DNA from: Thermothielavioides terrestris NRRL 8126
Lineage: Eukaryota; Ascomycota; Sordariomycetes; Sordariales; Chaetomiaceae
Length of the DNA stretch: 64,000 nt
Direction of reading: 5' to 3'
NCBI RefSeq assembly: GCF_000226115.1
Contig: NC_016457.1
Coordinates: forward strand, 7,812,001-7,876,000
Position 1 is the stretch's first letter. Each line of letters opens with the position of its first letter. Shown one piece after another: positions 31,483 to 42,707 of the stretch. The notes under the pieces were generated by a model. That model saw only the letters and a program-made list of their open reading frames with translations. It was not told the origin of the DNA and did not search any database. Made by a program: the position numbers and the translations under genes.

Positions 31483-33303
31483 ATGCTGCCTGGTGTCTCG
31501 GCCTATAACTCTGCCTTGGTTCTCCTCCTTGCGGCTCCGTCGTGGACTCTGCTGTGTGCTGCTGCGCCGTGGACTGGACTCCTGTCGCGCCGACAGCTGA
31601 TATTCGATTACTCGCCCGCCCCGCCGCCAGACCAAGGTCCCCCACTCTCTGCCGGCGCCCTTCGGGACCCGGCTTTCCTCCCGGCTCAGATCGGCGGCAT
31701 CGTCGGAGCCTACGCCTTCTCGCTGGTGCTGGTCGCCCTTCTCCTCCTCGGTCTTTCCAAGAGACGCCGCGAACACTTGCGGAACCGTGACTTCGCGCAC
31801 AACACCGACGCTTTCTTCGACTTCAATCCATTCCCAGAACCGTTCCTGCTCCAGTCAGAGGAGGAATACCAACGACGACTCGAAGCGTTTCAGAACGAGC
31901 AGCTCCAGAACGAGCAGTTCCAGCACGAGCAGTTCCGGAAGCTTTCTCTTCAGACCGACTTCCCGAGGAGTCCAGTCAGGAACTTCTCGCTCCCCGCCTC
32001 TGCTTCGCCGCTGAGCCCGACGAAGTCTGGTCCGCTCAGCCCGACCAAGTCGCAACGCTCGGCCTTCACCTCCTCGCCCACTTCGACGGTGCTCGCCCCC
32101 GGCATCGATCTCTCAGTCGACCAGTCGATCGTCAATCGAGACAGAGCCATGGCGCAACAACAGCTCGAGGAGATGTACAAGTACGTGATGGAGCACGAGC
32201 AGGCGAAGGCCGAGGGGAGGGAGTACCAGGGACCGCCGCTCCCTGTCCCGCCATCCAACTCGGCGGGCGCTAGCCCGGCGAAGGCGGGTTCGGGGAAGAA
32301 GGAGAAAAACAAGCCGTCAAACCTGAACCTCGCTCGTGACGAGAAGAACCAGTCGCGCGGCTCGTCCATCTTCTCCTTCCTCAAGTCGCCTCGCAAGAAC
32401 AAGACGCAAGCTGCCGGCATGAACATCTCCTCCCCGATCATGACACCCATGTCGGGCACCTTCCCGCGGCACCGCGACGACCAGGAGATGAACCCCATGT
32501 CGCCGCGGCAATATGCGCCGCCTGCTCCACCGCCGGGGCCTTCTGATCTGCCCTTCCGTCGGGCGACCGCCGTCTCCGCTGCCGGAAGCAACCAGCTCCC
32601 AACCCCGGATATCTCGCCCGTCAGCACGCAGAGCATCGACTCGCGCATCGACGCCGCCATCGGCCAGGTCCCGGCCCGCACCACTGCCGCTCCCCGCGAG
32701 CAGCGCGACCGGGAAACCCGCAGCGACAGCCGCCTGCCCTCGCATTCGCGCGACGTCTCCACCGCCACCAGCACATCAGGCGACCACCACGAGCCCGTGT
32801 CGGCCAGCTCCGAGAAGTCTACCAGCAACCTGGTCGGCCTGCCGACCTCGCCGCGCCCGGGCGTCAACCGCTTCCCGTCGCTCGACTCCCTGCCGGCATC
32901 CCCCCGCCCAGGCCAGCAATCCTTCCTGCAGCACTCCAACTCGTCCACCTCGTCCGGGCCCAAGCCGGCCTCGGCCGTGCGCGAGGGCGGCACCCTGCCG
33001 CTGCGCGCCTACGAGCCCTCGTCGCTGAGCAGCCCGACGGCGGCCAGCTTCGCGACCAAGCAGACCGTCTTCACGCGCGCCGACCCCGGCCCGCTGTCCC
33101 CCGGCGCCGGCGGCCTGCACACGGGCGGCCTGCGCTCCCCCTGGACCGGCGCGCCCGTGCCCTACTCGCCCTACCAGCCCTTCTCGCCCGTCATCCCCAT
33201 CACGCCGACGGTGGTGACGCGCGCGGACCGCAAGCGCATGAAGAAGCTGGAGCCGAGGACGCCGACGGTGGAGATGGTCAAGGATACGGATGAGATCTGG
33301 TAG
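31483..33303 (+). CDS. Uncharacterised single-pass membrane protein with long disordered tail
   Basis: A single exon of 606 residues. Signal-like hydrophobic N-terminus (ALVLLLAAPSWTLLCAA), a short Pro-rich outer part, one strong transmembrane helix (IGGIVGAYAFSLVLVALLLLGL, about 67-88), then a basic stop-transfer KRRREHLRNR. The remaining ~500 residues are cytosolic and disordered, with repeated SPTKSxPLSPTKS, many SP sites (candidate CDK/MAPK targets) and a predicted short helix LEEMYKYVMEHEQAKAEG. A QNEQL/F pentapeptide occurs three times (31891-31935). I do not recognise a named gene. The layout resembles fungal sensor or scaffold proteins of the plasma membrane. Confidence 0.75.
   Translation: MLPGVSAYNSALVLLLAAPSWTLLCAAAPWTGLLSRRQLIFDYSPAPPPDQGPPLSAGALRDPAFLPAQIGGIVGAYAFSLVLVALLLLGLSKRRREHLRNRDFAHNTDAFFDFNPFPEPFLLQSEEEYQRRLEAFQNEQLQNEQFQHEQFRKLSLQTDFPRSPVRNFSLPASASPLSPTKSGPLSPTKSQRSAFTSSPTSTVLAPGIDLSVDQSIVNRDRAMAQQQLEEMYKYVMEHEQAKAEGREYQGPPLPVPPSNSAGASPAKAGSGKKEKNKPSNLNLARDEKNQSRGSSIFSFLKSPRKNKTQAAGMNISSPIMTPMSGTFPRHRDDQEMNPMSPRQYAPPAPPPGPSDLPFRRATAVSAAGSNQLPTPDISPVSTQSIDSRIDAAIGQVPARTTAAPREQRDRETRSDSRLPSHSRDVSTATSTSGDHHEPVSASSEKSTSNLVGLPTSPRPGVNRFPSLDSLPASPRPGQQSFLQHSNSSTSSGPKPASAVREGGTLPLRAYEPSSLSSPTAASFATKQTVFTRADPGPLSPGAGGLHTGGLRSPWTGAPVPYSPYQPFSPVIPITPTVVTRADRKRMKKLEPRTPTVEMVKDTDEIW
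31891..31935 (+). repeat. Three 15-bp tandem units coding QNEQ(L/F)
   Basis: Units at 31891-31905, 31906-31920 and 31921-31935 differ by one or two bases and code for QNEQL, QNEQF and QHEQF in the membrane protein's cytosolic part. Confidence 0.85.
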
Positions 33304-34605
33304 TTATCTTTTTCTTGTTCTTGTTCTTCTTCTTCTTTGTCTGTCCTCCTTCGGGTGCTGGTTTTTGTGTGTGTTGTTTCGGGTCAAGGGAAAGAACAGG
33401 GTAAGGGAGGGTTCTTAATTCTCAGATCTGGTTGGTTGAGTGGCAGGAAGGCGGGCATCAGAGGATAGGATGTCCGTACAGTAGAGGAGGATTTGATATC
33501 CATGACGACGGGAGCAATTGAGCCAAGTTTTTGTCTCGTTAAAGCAAAGCAATTTGTTGAAATGTGTTCGCGGCTCGTGGCGGTCGGTACTGGGGAGGTA
33601 TGTTGGACTTAGGTAGTGAGTCGCCTGGCTCGTGATGTGACGAGGTTTAAGGGGTAGTGTTTCAGGGCCTGGAGTGAAACTGCGCGCACAGGAAACCTCT
33701 CCCCGTTTGATAAAGGACTAAGGGCACCACACCATGTAGGAACGGCAAACTCCTTAGTTCAGGCAGGCCATCAACAACTGAAGGTGGTTGAAACCGCATC
33801 AGCTCCATGTTCTGTATGCCACTTGCAGTTGTCTGCGACAGACGGCCCACACTTGTGGAGTTACCTAACCCACAAGCTCCTCCTCGTAGTTATGGACAGT
33901 TTTGCCAGTTTTGCTGTCTCTTGCCATCATTCACTGCCACCTGTTTCGGTCCGTCGCGGTGGTGGCGTGGAAGGCTGCGAAGAGTTTTTGAGTCAGCCTA
34001 ATCTACTGCTGCCGCCACCGTCGGATTAGACTCGGCTACCTATTTAACGTTGAACTGCTCAGCGAACACTGCAATACCAAGTGCAGTTCTGTCCTGAGGA
34101 CTGGCAGCAGCACGCCTCCGATCTAGCCAATCGGAAACGACCATTGTGCCCAGTTCCCCACTGCCGCACGTTCACTCCAGTTTAGCGTTGCGCCCCCACC
34201 CAGCAAGCTCGGTCCAGCCCGGCTGGTCATCATACGATTCCGGAGCAAATCGTTCCACGGATAAGCCGATTCTTCAACTCGCACCTCCAACCTCCGTCAT
34301 AACCAGAAATCCGGACAACAACGCCGCCAGATGTCCAGCATTGCGGCGAAGACGGAATTGCATACGGAGTATGGTCTAATCCGCATGCTTCTTGGCAACC
34401 CAATTGGCTGAGGACGATCCTGCATCTGCGTCCCGTTACCATAGACCTGTCCCCGCACCCTCCCGCCGTCGCAGGTTTTGCCCCGATTTCCCCCGGCCGG
34501 CCCAGATAGTTGCCCACACGCTGCGGGGGGGCCTGCGGGCAACAGCTGATCGCATCGCCCCTTGCAGACTCTGGATCGTAGGGCGCCAGGGCAGAGCGGG
34601 ACACC
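33304..34605. other. Intergenic and probable long 5' leader of the SREBP gene
   Basis: No gene seen. A CCAAT box (agccaatcgg) lies near 34128, and several short upstream open frames precede the ATG at 34606. Confidence 0.5.
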
Positions 34606-37600
34606 ATGGCCGACATCGACGCTGGCTCGCCCGGCATGTACGCCAGTCTGGAGGGTGACCTGAATGGATTCGACTTTGGGGATGCTAGGGTGGACGACAA
34701 CAGCCTTCTGGAGGGGATGATGGATGGTGGACTTGCGAGCTCGGAGTCTCCCCCTGCCCCAACTACCGCGGGGCCGTCCGGAACAGGCGGGAATATCGCT
34801 CCCGCTGTGACCGCGGGTAGGAGGGATGCCGGGAATGGGAAAGCTAGGAGAAGTGGGACTTCGTCGGGCTCGCCTACGGCTGTCACCACCTCCTCTTCTC
34901 AACAGCAGCCCGCCTTCTTCAACCCGGCCGCTGCTTCGCAATGGTTCTTTCAGGACACCCCCCCGTGTGATTCGCCCACTACCGGCGAGAACCCGCTCGG
35001 TGCTGTGCCGCAGCAGCAACAGTTTGAACTCCCGTTCCACTTGAACCAATCTCTTCTCCAACAACAGCTATCTCCGCATTTTCAGTCCTCCGCTGCTCCT
35101 TCCAACGCGCCGGCTCTTGCGCCGGTGACCACCACACCGGCCAATGCCGGTCAAGCCTCCGTCTCGACGGCAAACGCACCATCCATCAAGACTGAGAACC
35201 TTCGCAACATACAGAACACGCTCACGCCTGCGCAGCGTGAGCGGCTGAAGACCATTGCGATGCCACCACACCTCCAATACCGCTCTCCCCAGAGTGCCGC
35301 TGGCAGTCCGGAGTCGGCCTCGAGCGGCCAAGAAAAGGGCGCCGCGTCATCCCCGGACGCCGTTGAGCCGTCCAAGAGCAGCAGCAGGAAACGAAAGTCG
35401 TCAGCCGATGTGGACGACGACGACGATGACGACGACGAGCTGGAGCAGCCTGTCAAGAAGACGGCACATAACATGATTGAAAAACGATATAGGACCAATC
35501 TCAACGACAAGATAGCAGCTCTGCGAGACAGTGTCCCGTCACTACGGATCATGTGCAAGAGCGCGCGGGGAGAAGACACGACCGAGGACAGGGAGGAGCT
35601 GCATGGCTTGACGCCGGCACACAAGCTCAACAAGGCGACGGTAGGCCTACCCAGTTGTTGTGCAAAGGCGCGCCTGTCTGACCGTTGCCGTTTAGGTCCT
35701 GAGCAAGGCAACCGAATATATCAGACATCTGGAAAAACGAAATAACCGCCTTATCGAAGAGAACAACAGCATGCAGGCGAGGATTGCCGCGTTTGAGAAG
35801 CTGTTCATGGCCGGTGCCATGACCGGCATCCCGAATCCGCTCCAGGTGCAACCACCCACTTCAGCACAATACCCCCAGGACGCTGCACCCTTCTTGAGTA
35901 CGCCCATGGCGACACCTCGCGGTGGAGACGTGCAAGGCGTAATTCCCGTGCCAGACGATATCAAGCGCATCCTAGCAATGCAGCAGATGAATGCCGGCGC
36001 CCCGTACCCGGTGCCGCCTGCTCAGCCTTTTGGACAGACTCCTGCAATCGTACGGCAACAGCAAATCCAACAACAACAACAACAACAACAGCAACAGCAA
36101 GCTCAGGCAGGCCGGTGGAACCCCTACCTCGGAAAGCTCATGGTGGGCTCTCTAGCCGGCCTGATGCTGGTCGAAGCCCTTGTCGAAAGCGAGGAGAGCA
36201 ACGAGACGACCGAAGGCCGTGGTCTTGGCTCGTTGTCGATGTACTATCTCTCCGCATTTGTCCGATCTACTCACTTCAGCATTGGAGGCTATTACGTTTC
36301 GGCCGTTGACTTGATTGCGAAGCTACGGCTGTTATCCCTATTGGGCTTGTGCTTGTGGCTGGTTTACTCCTCTTTTGTTGACACGTCCTTCTTCCGGCCG
36401 TCCAAAAAGTCGCCACGCACAGTTTCGCCTGTCGAAGCAGTGCCGTCTCTCGCGTCGCCGATCCACGTGAGGAGACAGGCCTGGCTCACCGCAATCCAGA
36501 CCGTTTGGGTGCCGAGACACAACTTCCTGCTCGAGGCCGCGGCCCTGCTGCTCAAGACGGTCAAGTACACATTGAGGAACGTGATTGGCCCTCACGGCTA
36601 CCTCGCGCTTGCGGGGCTCAGCGAGGAGCAAGAGGCCGCCCGGATCAAGGCTTGGTCTATCGCTTTGGACGCCCAGCTCGCTGGCGGCGATGCGGAGATC
36701 AACAAGAGCCGTCTCACATTGACCCTGATCGCCTCGGGCACCCTCCCAGACACCCCTCTGCGGCTCATGCTCAAGGCGCTGCACATCCGGGTTCTTCTCT
36801 GGCGCCTCAACGGTGCCTCCTGGGTTGCGAATCCGATCGCTGCCCAGCTGGCTAGGGCGAAGTGGAACGAAGCGAGACAGCTGAACCGGATCGTGAACTC
36901 CCTCCCCGAGGGCGATGCCTCCACCGACGACGCCCTTCCCGACCATCTCGCCGCGTTACTCGAGCAGGACTGCGACGAAGTACTCAACGACGACATCATC
37001 CAGCGCGCTCACAACCTCGCCTGGAACCAGCCGACCACCTATAACGTGGCCGACAAGATCGACGGCATGGACACCGTCGTCGACGACGCCGCCGTGCGCT
37101 CGCCCATGGACGCCGTTGCCGCGTGGTACTCCAACCTGGTCCTGCACCGCGTGCTCGTCAACAGCCTGCGCAAGTCGCGCGACGATCCCGCCGTGGCCCC
37201 CGGCTCCGCCGCAGCAGATGACATCGCCCTCGCCGTCAAGGTCGCGCCCATCGGTTCCAACGCGCAGATCCGTGCCCTCGTCGCCCGCGCCGTCCTTGCG
37301 GACGGCAAGCGCGGCTCATACATCGGCACCGCCCTCCACGCCATCAGCCCGGACAAGCACCACCAGCTCCTCCACAGCCCGCAGTACACCATCACTTCCA
37401 ACCCCAACAACCACAGCAGCAGCAGCAAGGCTGCCGTGACCATCCCCCCGCTCACGGCCGTCGTCGCGGACCCGGACGCTCAAATGGCGCTGCGCTGCGC
37501 CATGGGCATCGCCCAGCTGCAGAGGTTCGACGCGCCGCCGCGCGCCGCTTACGCCGTCATCAACTCGATTCTGCCCGCCGGCGCCGACCTCGACGCCATG

Positions 37601-37909
37601 TCGCTGCTCGGCTATGCCGCCGCCTTCTTCCTGATGGAGCACCTGTGCCGGCACCCCGTCGCGCGCGAGGCGTGCGCGCCCACGCTCGAGCGCCTGGCCG
37701 GCAGCCTGCGGATCTGGATCGGGAGCGAGAGCGGCGCGGGCGCGGAGAGGGCGGGCGTTGACGACAGGCTGCGGCAGAGATTGGTTGCGCGGTGCCTGGG
37801 GGTTACAAAGAGCGTCGTCGGCATGGACGTCGATCCGGGGTATGGGAGTATGGAAGAGGACTGCGAGATTGGACCGGACGCGCAGGGGGACGCGGTTGGC
37901 GGGTGTTGA
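34606..37909 (+). CDS. Sterol regulatory element-binding protein (SREBP)
   Basis: Exons 34606-35640 and 35696-37909 (intron 35641-35695, inside the bHLH) give 1082 residues. The bHLH at about 284-370 reads [16 protein letters not shown]; the tyrosine (Tyr295) in place of the usual arginine is diagnostic for SREBP and allows binding to sterol elements. A leucine zipper-like stretch follows ([16 protein letters not shown]). Two membrane segments come after a polyglutamine run: [19 protein letters not shown] and [19 protein letters not shown]. The long C-terminus is the fungal SREBP domain that couples to Scp1/Insig or Dsc proteolysis. Fungal SREBPs (Sre1, SrbA) drive ergosterol and hypoxia genes after cleavage in the ER/Golgi. 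A poly-Asp run (35413-35441) and a CAA-repeat-coded Gln run are low-complexity inserts. Confidence 0.95.
36068..36100 (+). repeat. CAA/CAG repeat coding polyglutamine
   Basis: About eleven CAA/CAG codons in the SREBP gene between the bHLH and the first membrane segment. Such tracts vary in length between strains. Confidence 0.85.
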
Positions 37910-39288
37910 AGGGCCTGTCTTGCCTGCCTGTTTTTTTGCTTTGCTAGTTAGTTAGCCTATAGACGGCGGAGCTGGTTCTGTTTCCTCCCAGTCTCCTCTC
38001 TCTCCCCCGTTCAATTTCACACGGCACGCATTTTTCTGGGTCGGGTATCCGTTTTATTATTCACTTGTCACCGTTTCTTTTCCAATCAGTGCGTCTCCGC
38101 CGTCTTGGTTGTCTTGTCCTGGCTTGACAGGCAGCTTTGTCATGCGCGACCAAACCATTCATTTCTGCTCGTTGCATATGGCAACGATGCATGCGCACAC
38201 TACATCTTTGTATTCTCATCATATGACCTCACGCCCCTCTCTCCTACTTTCGCTTTTCTCTCCCGGTTTTCTGTCTTCCTGTCCCGGCATCTCTCCGTCA
38301 CGTACACATGCATACATACATTTGCAGGGCTACCTGCAGCGGACGCGGCGTAGGTTTGGGTTGGTTTATATTGGGTTCACGGGGGAGGGTGGTTAGCTAG
38401 GTAGCTAGCCCTTGTGGGCGTTACGTTAGCTACAGCAAGACAGAAATTGGGCGAGTTCTGAACTGGGTGAATATATCTACGGGGGCTCTGTTGTCTGTGT
38501 CTGCTGGTCTATTGTTCGGGTTGTCGAGTTTAACTGTTGATGGATTCGGTCGGCCGGTGGAAGTTTGGCTCGGTATGTAGTTAGGGAGAGAAAGAATACG
38601 GAAAGGGGAAGGGAAGGGACGGAACGGATGGACGGAAAGGAGTTGGGGAAAGGAGGTAGCGGAGAGGGCTAGCTGAGGTTCTCATTGTCAGGCCGATTTG
38701 ACTGGGTTGTGTCTTTGGCGGATGCGGTGTCTTAGGCGTCGAGGAAGCGGAACGCAGGCTCGAGGATGGTGATAGTCTCGCCATTCAGTGTTGAGTTCAC
38801 AGTTCGTCACATGGCAACCTGGGCTAAACGTCTTGCATACATCATGTAATCAACGCACATGTCAGCAAATTGTACCTGGCAATGTGTTCGACGGCTGGGG
38901 TTGTTCCTTCGGCGATATCAGAAGGAACGGGGATGGAAGTAGACGTCACGGGGAAGACAAGATGGACAAATAACAGTTTATCAGTGGTGTTGGGTATGTT
39001 GAACTTTTATATTTTTTTTTTTTTTTTTCTTTTTCTTTTTCTGTTTTGGTTCTGGCATAGCAAAAGAGAACACCCACAGTCCGAATATCCCTTGTCATGA
39101 TGGTTCAAGCTCTTGGCTCAGAGCACATCCGAGACCAAGATGAGTGACTAGATGAAATGCGACATGTGAGGGTGCAGTCTGGGCTTTGAAAGCGTTGCCT
39201 GTATCCTCCAACAATCTAGTGATAGGCGGCGTTCCCAAAACACTACCGGTTACTCATGCTGGACAGTAGGTTTTACCTGTTGACAAAA
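37910..39288. other. Convergent intergenic region
   Basis: 3' UTRs of the SREBP and deaminase genes. No gene seen. It holds a T tract at about 39008-39028 and a ttagctaggtagctag element at 38393-38408. Confidence 0.6.
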
Positions 39289-40651
39289 TCAAGCCCTGAG
39301 ACTCGTCCTTTTTGAAGAGCTGTGCAGCGACTGTTGCAATTGTTGTTGTTCCGGATTGGGCGTCCACCGCCGCAACAGAGCCGGATCGTCCATCCGCGAC
39401 GCCATGCGGTCTGGTACCAGATCAGGAGAGGGAGAGCGCGAGCTGATGGTGTACTCGGCATCGGAGGCGACGCGCAGGTGGCGGGGGACGAAGTCTGGTG
39501 AGGGAGAGCGCGAGCGCACAGGGTATTCGGTGGCAGGGGTGGCCCGGAGCAGGCGCGAGGTAGTCGGCTGGGGGGAGCGGATGGTGGGCTCCGGGAACTC
39601 GTCGGTAACGATGGTCGTCGGCACTGTGGCCGGGCCGGTGCGGACTTTAGAGGGCAGGATCTGCTCGAACCCTTCGGCGCGGGCCACTTGCTCGATCTCC
39701 TTGAAGTACTGGAGAAGGGTGTTAGACACCGGGGGGAGAGCGGAGCGGATACCGAGGGCCGTGGTTACCTTGACCGTCTTGACCTGCAACTCAAGGGTCG
39801 CATCCTCATCGCAGACTATCATCGAGTGGGGGTGCAGCTGCAAGGCGGATAGGGTCCACATGTGGTTGACGCCCTGCTCGACGCAGCGCTGCAGGGCGAG
39901 GGCTTTGCGGGCTCCGAGGGCCATGACCACCACCTCGCGGGCTTCCAGAACGGTCTGGACGCCGACCGTCAGGGCCATCTTGGGCACCTTGTCTATGTCG
40001 TCGCCGAAGAAGCGGCTATTTGCCAGGATGGTGCCGTACGCAAGTGTCTTGACACGGGTCCGGGACGCTAGGCTGGAGCCGGGCTCGTTGAAGGCGATAT
40101 GGCCGTCCTCGCCCATGCCGGCCAGAAACAGGTCGATGCCACCGGCAGCTCGGATCTTGGCCTCGTATTCGACGCACTCGGCCTCGAGGTTGGGGGCATT
40201 CCCGTTGAGGATGTTGACGTTGCTGGGGTGGATGTTGACGTGCGAGAAGAAATGCTTCCACATGAAAGAGTGGTAGCTCTCCGGGTGGTCTCTAGGAATG
40301 CCAATGTACTCATCCTGCTCAAAGTCTCAGATTCCGATGATGACACCTCTGGTAGGAGGGAAGAGCTCCTTACCATGTTGAAAGTCACGACATTTTCGAA
40401 CGAGACCTGCCAGGAATATCTGCGTAAGACAGCGCACATCGGTTACCAAGGCATGTTGTGTCCTATCCTACCTCGCCAGCCTTGTACTTCTCGACCAAAG
40501 CCTTGTAGACACCCAGCGGGGTAGATCCAGTCGGGAGGCCCAGGACGAAGGGGTGTTCCGGAGTCGGGGCGAAGTGGTTGATGCGGTCGACGATGTAGTT
40601 TGCGACGTGGGCGCTTGCGGACGCCGCATCTGGCCTGATGAAGAACCTCAT
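39289..40651 (-). CDS. dam1: Glucosamine-6-phosphate deaminase with fungal C-terminal tail
   Basis: Four exons (40651-40472, 40406-40374, 40314-39769, 39708-39289) give 392 residues. Catalytic residues fall at the same numbers as in E. coli NagB: Asp72 (NMDEYIG), Asp141 and His143 ([13 protein letters not shown]) and Glu148. [13 protein letters not shown] at the start binds phosphate. The enzyme turns glucosamine-6-phosphate into fructose-6-phosphate and ammonia in the cytosol, the last step of GlcNAc use. After the core (to about residue 280) there is a disordered tail with two SRSPSPD repeats, probably phosphorylated. The last intron (39768-39709) is 60 nt and stop-free, so retention would add 20 residues. 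It opens the GlcNAc cluster and is divergent from the hexokinase. The symbol follows Trichoderma usage. Confidence 0.95.
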
Positions 40652-42707
40652 GTTGCCCGAGTGTGGAGTTTGGGAGGAAGACACAAGCAGACAGTAGGGA
40701 GCGATGGGGAGAAGACGGTAGGTTTGGACAACTAGGTCAAGTCGGGCTTGGGAGAGTCATACAAAGCAAGGAGGAGTGGAAGGATTTCCAGACGGAGAGG
40801 ATTTGGGAGGTTAGTAAAAGTCTAGCACTGCACGAGGCCGTTGCATTATTGCGGGATAACTCTACAATCCTCGACAGCACCAACTATCATCCTTATCCAA
40901 AGCATGTGGCAATGAGTGTAACCACAAGGGCACGGGGGACTGGCCAGGGCCCAAGAACCGGGTTAGGATCGGCCATACTGTGGCAGACTTGCCGGGCTTC
41001 CCGGAGATGGTCGGCCCGGAGATGGATGACGGAGGAATGGATGGGGCCACAGATGGAACGTTTGTGTGTGCGTTCCTTGACCAGTCATGGTTTCACAGTG
41101 GCGAAAGGACGTGGAGGGGTTGGACGGTGGTTGGGGGGGGGGGCACCCGGCTGTGATGGAAAGCCTGGCCTTTGAGGTTAACGTACCGGTGATTCATTTA
41201 TGGGTGGGAAGTGAAGGCGCTCTGTCCAATGGCAGAAGAGCCTCAAGTGGAACACAGGCCGGGGTGATCTCAGTTTGAGGCAGCACTTGCTCTGGTCAGC
41301 TAAGGTGCCTACCTTGAACGGAGCGTACCTGGGCTAGGCTGCAGTCCGATTTTAGGTTGTGCCAGCTATGACTTCCCAACCAGGTCTTGAAGGTCTGGGG
41401 TTCAAGGGCAGGAACGACCAGCAACGCAAGACTGTTGTTGCCTTGACATCGCCGTGCTCTCAGCACACAACACGCACAACGCACACAAGCTATTTGAGGC
41501 TGATGCAATGAAGCCGCCTCGCTGCCCCGCGGCTGTCCCGATCCGCAGATTACATGCATCTTGAATTGCTCCCCTTTGTTTGCTTGATTTCGAGGTTAAT
41601 TGATGCAATCGTGCCTTCCACCATCCGAATTCAGCTTTGTATGGCCCGTGCGCTATCCCACCCACAGAACAGGCGGGAACCCCACAGGGCGGCCGCATTG
41701 GCGTGCCTTACGCAGTAAGCCCCACTCAATGAGCCCGAGTCGGATCAACAACGGCTCCCGTCGCATCTGGGGACTGGGAACTGACAACCAAAAGGCAACG
41801 TTACGTCCCCTCTGGGTTCGAGCGGAGGACGCGGCGGGCCACAGCGGCCAGCACAGAATGAGGCCGGGAACCCACCCCTTCCACCGAGCTGGGTAGATGT
41901 TCCATTTTTTTTTTCGGCTTTGCCATTCGAGTGGTTGGATTCGCCGAGTTTGACGCTGCGTCCCTCGTTGTTTGTTGGCTGCGTCCCTCATTGTTTGTTG
42001 CTCGTTGCTCGTTGCGCCCTTGCACATCGCCTATCTTCGACAGTCGCTCACTTTGGCTTGGTTGCACGCAGAGCCCCCCAAACCCAACAGCCACCGGCCA
42101 CGCTCGGTGCCCCTGGATTCCATCTGTCTCAGACGCTTGGCCGTGCTCAAACTGGCTGTCAATCGTTAGTTAGTTGTTCCGGATCCTCAACCGAAACGAA
42201 CCCCCCCACACTCACTGGGCCCTGCACACAATACGGGATCACAGACAAGACTGTGCAGCCTTGCTCTGCCCTGGCACTACCTTGCCTTGTACCTCCGCCT
42301 CCTACCTTTCCTAGGTAGGTCAGGTCGCTCTGCTGTCCATCCGCGCGTCTGCCGCATCTGCACGGCGGCAACCGGCAGGTTTCATTTTTCCCGTGCCAGC
42401 CTTTATACGGGCCCGGTAGTGGTGTGTTTAACTGGCATGCTGCGTGCCAACTGTCAGAGCCATGTCGTGCTGAGCCTGTTGTCCGTCCTCATCGACTGAC
42501 TAACCCACAACGTCCAGTCCTCCAGTCCACTCCAAGCTCAGCCTCTCTTTTCCTTCGCTGTCGTTGCGGATCCCTCCGGGGAAGTACCGACTTCGTATAG
42601 CAGGAAATGTGCCTCGCGTGCCAGCGCCTGCCTCCCTGTCCCCAATGACTTAAAGCAGGGCCCGATCCGCCGCACTTCCATTTCGGGTCTCTTAGTGTCA
42701 TGCAGCT
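40652..42707. other. Shared upstream region of deaminase and hexokinase genes
   Basis: About 2 kb between divergent GlcNAc genes, so probably the regulatory region of both. No gene seen. It contains a G run at 41132-41141 and a cctaggtaggtcagg element at 42310-42324. Confidence 0.55.
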
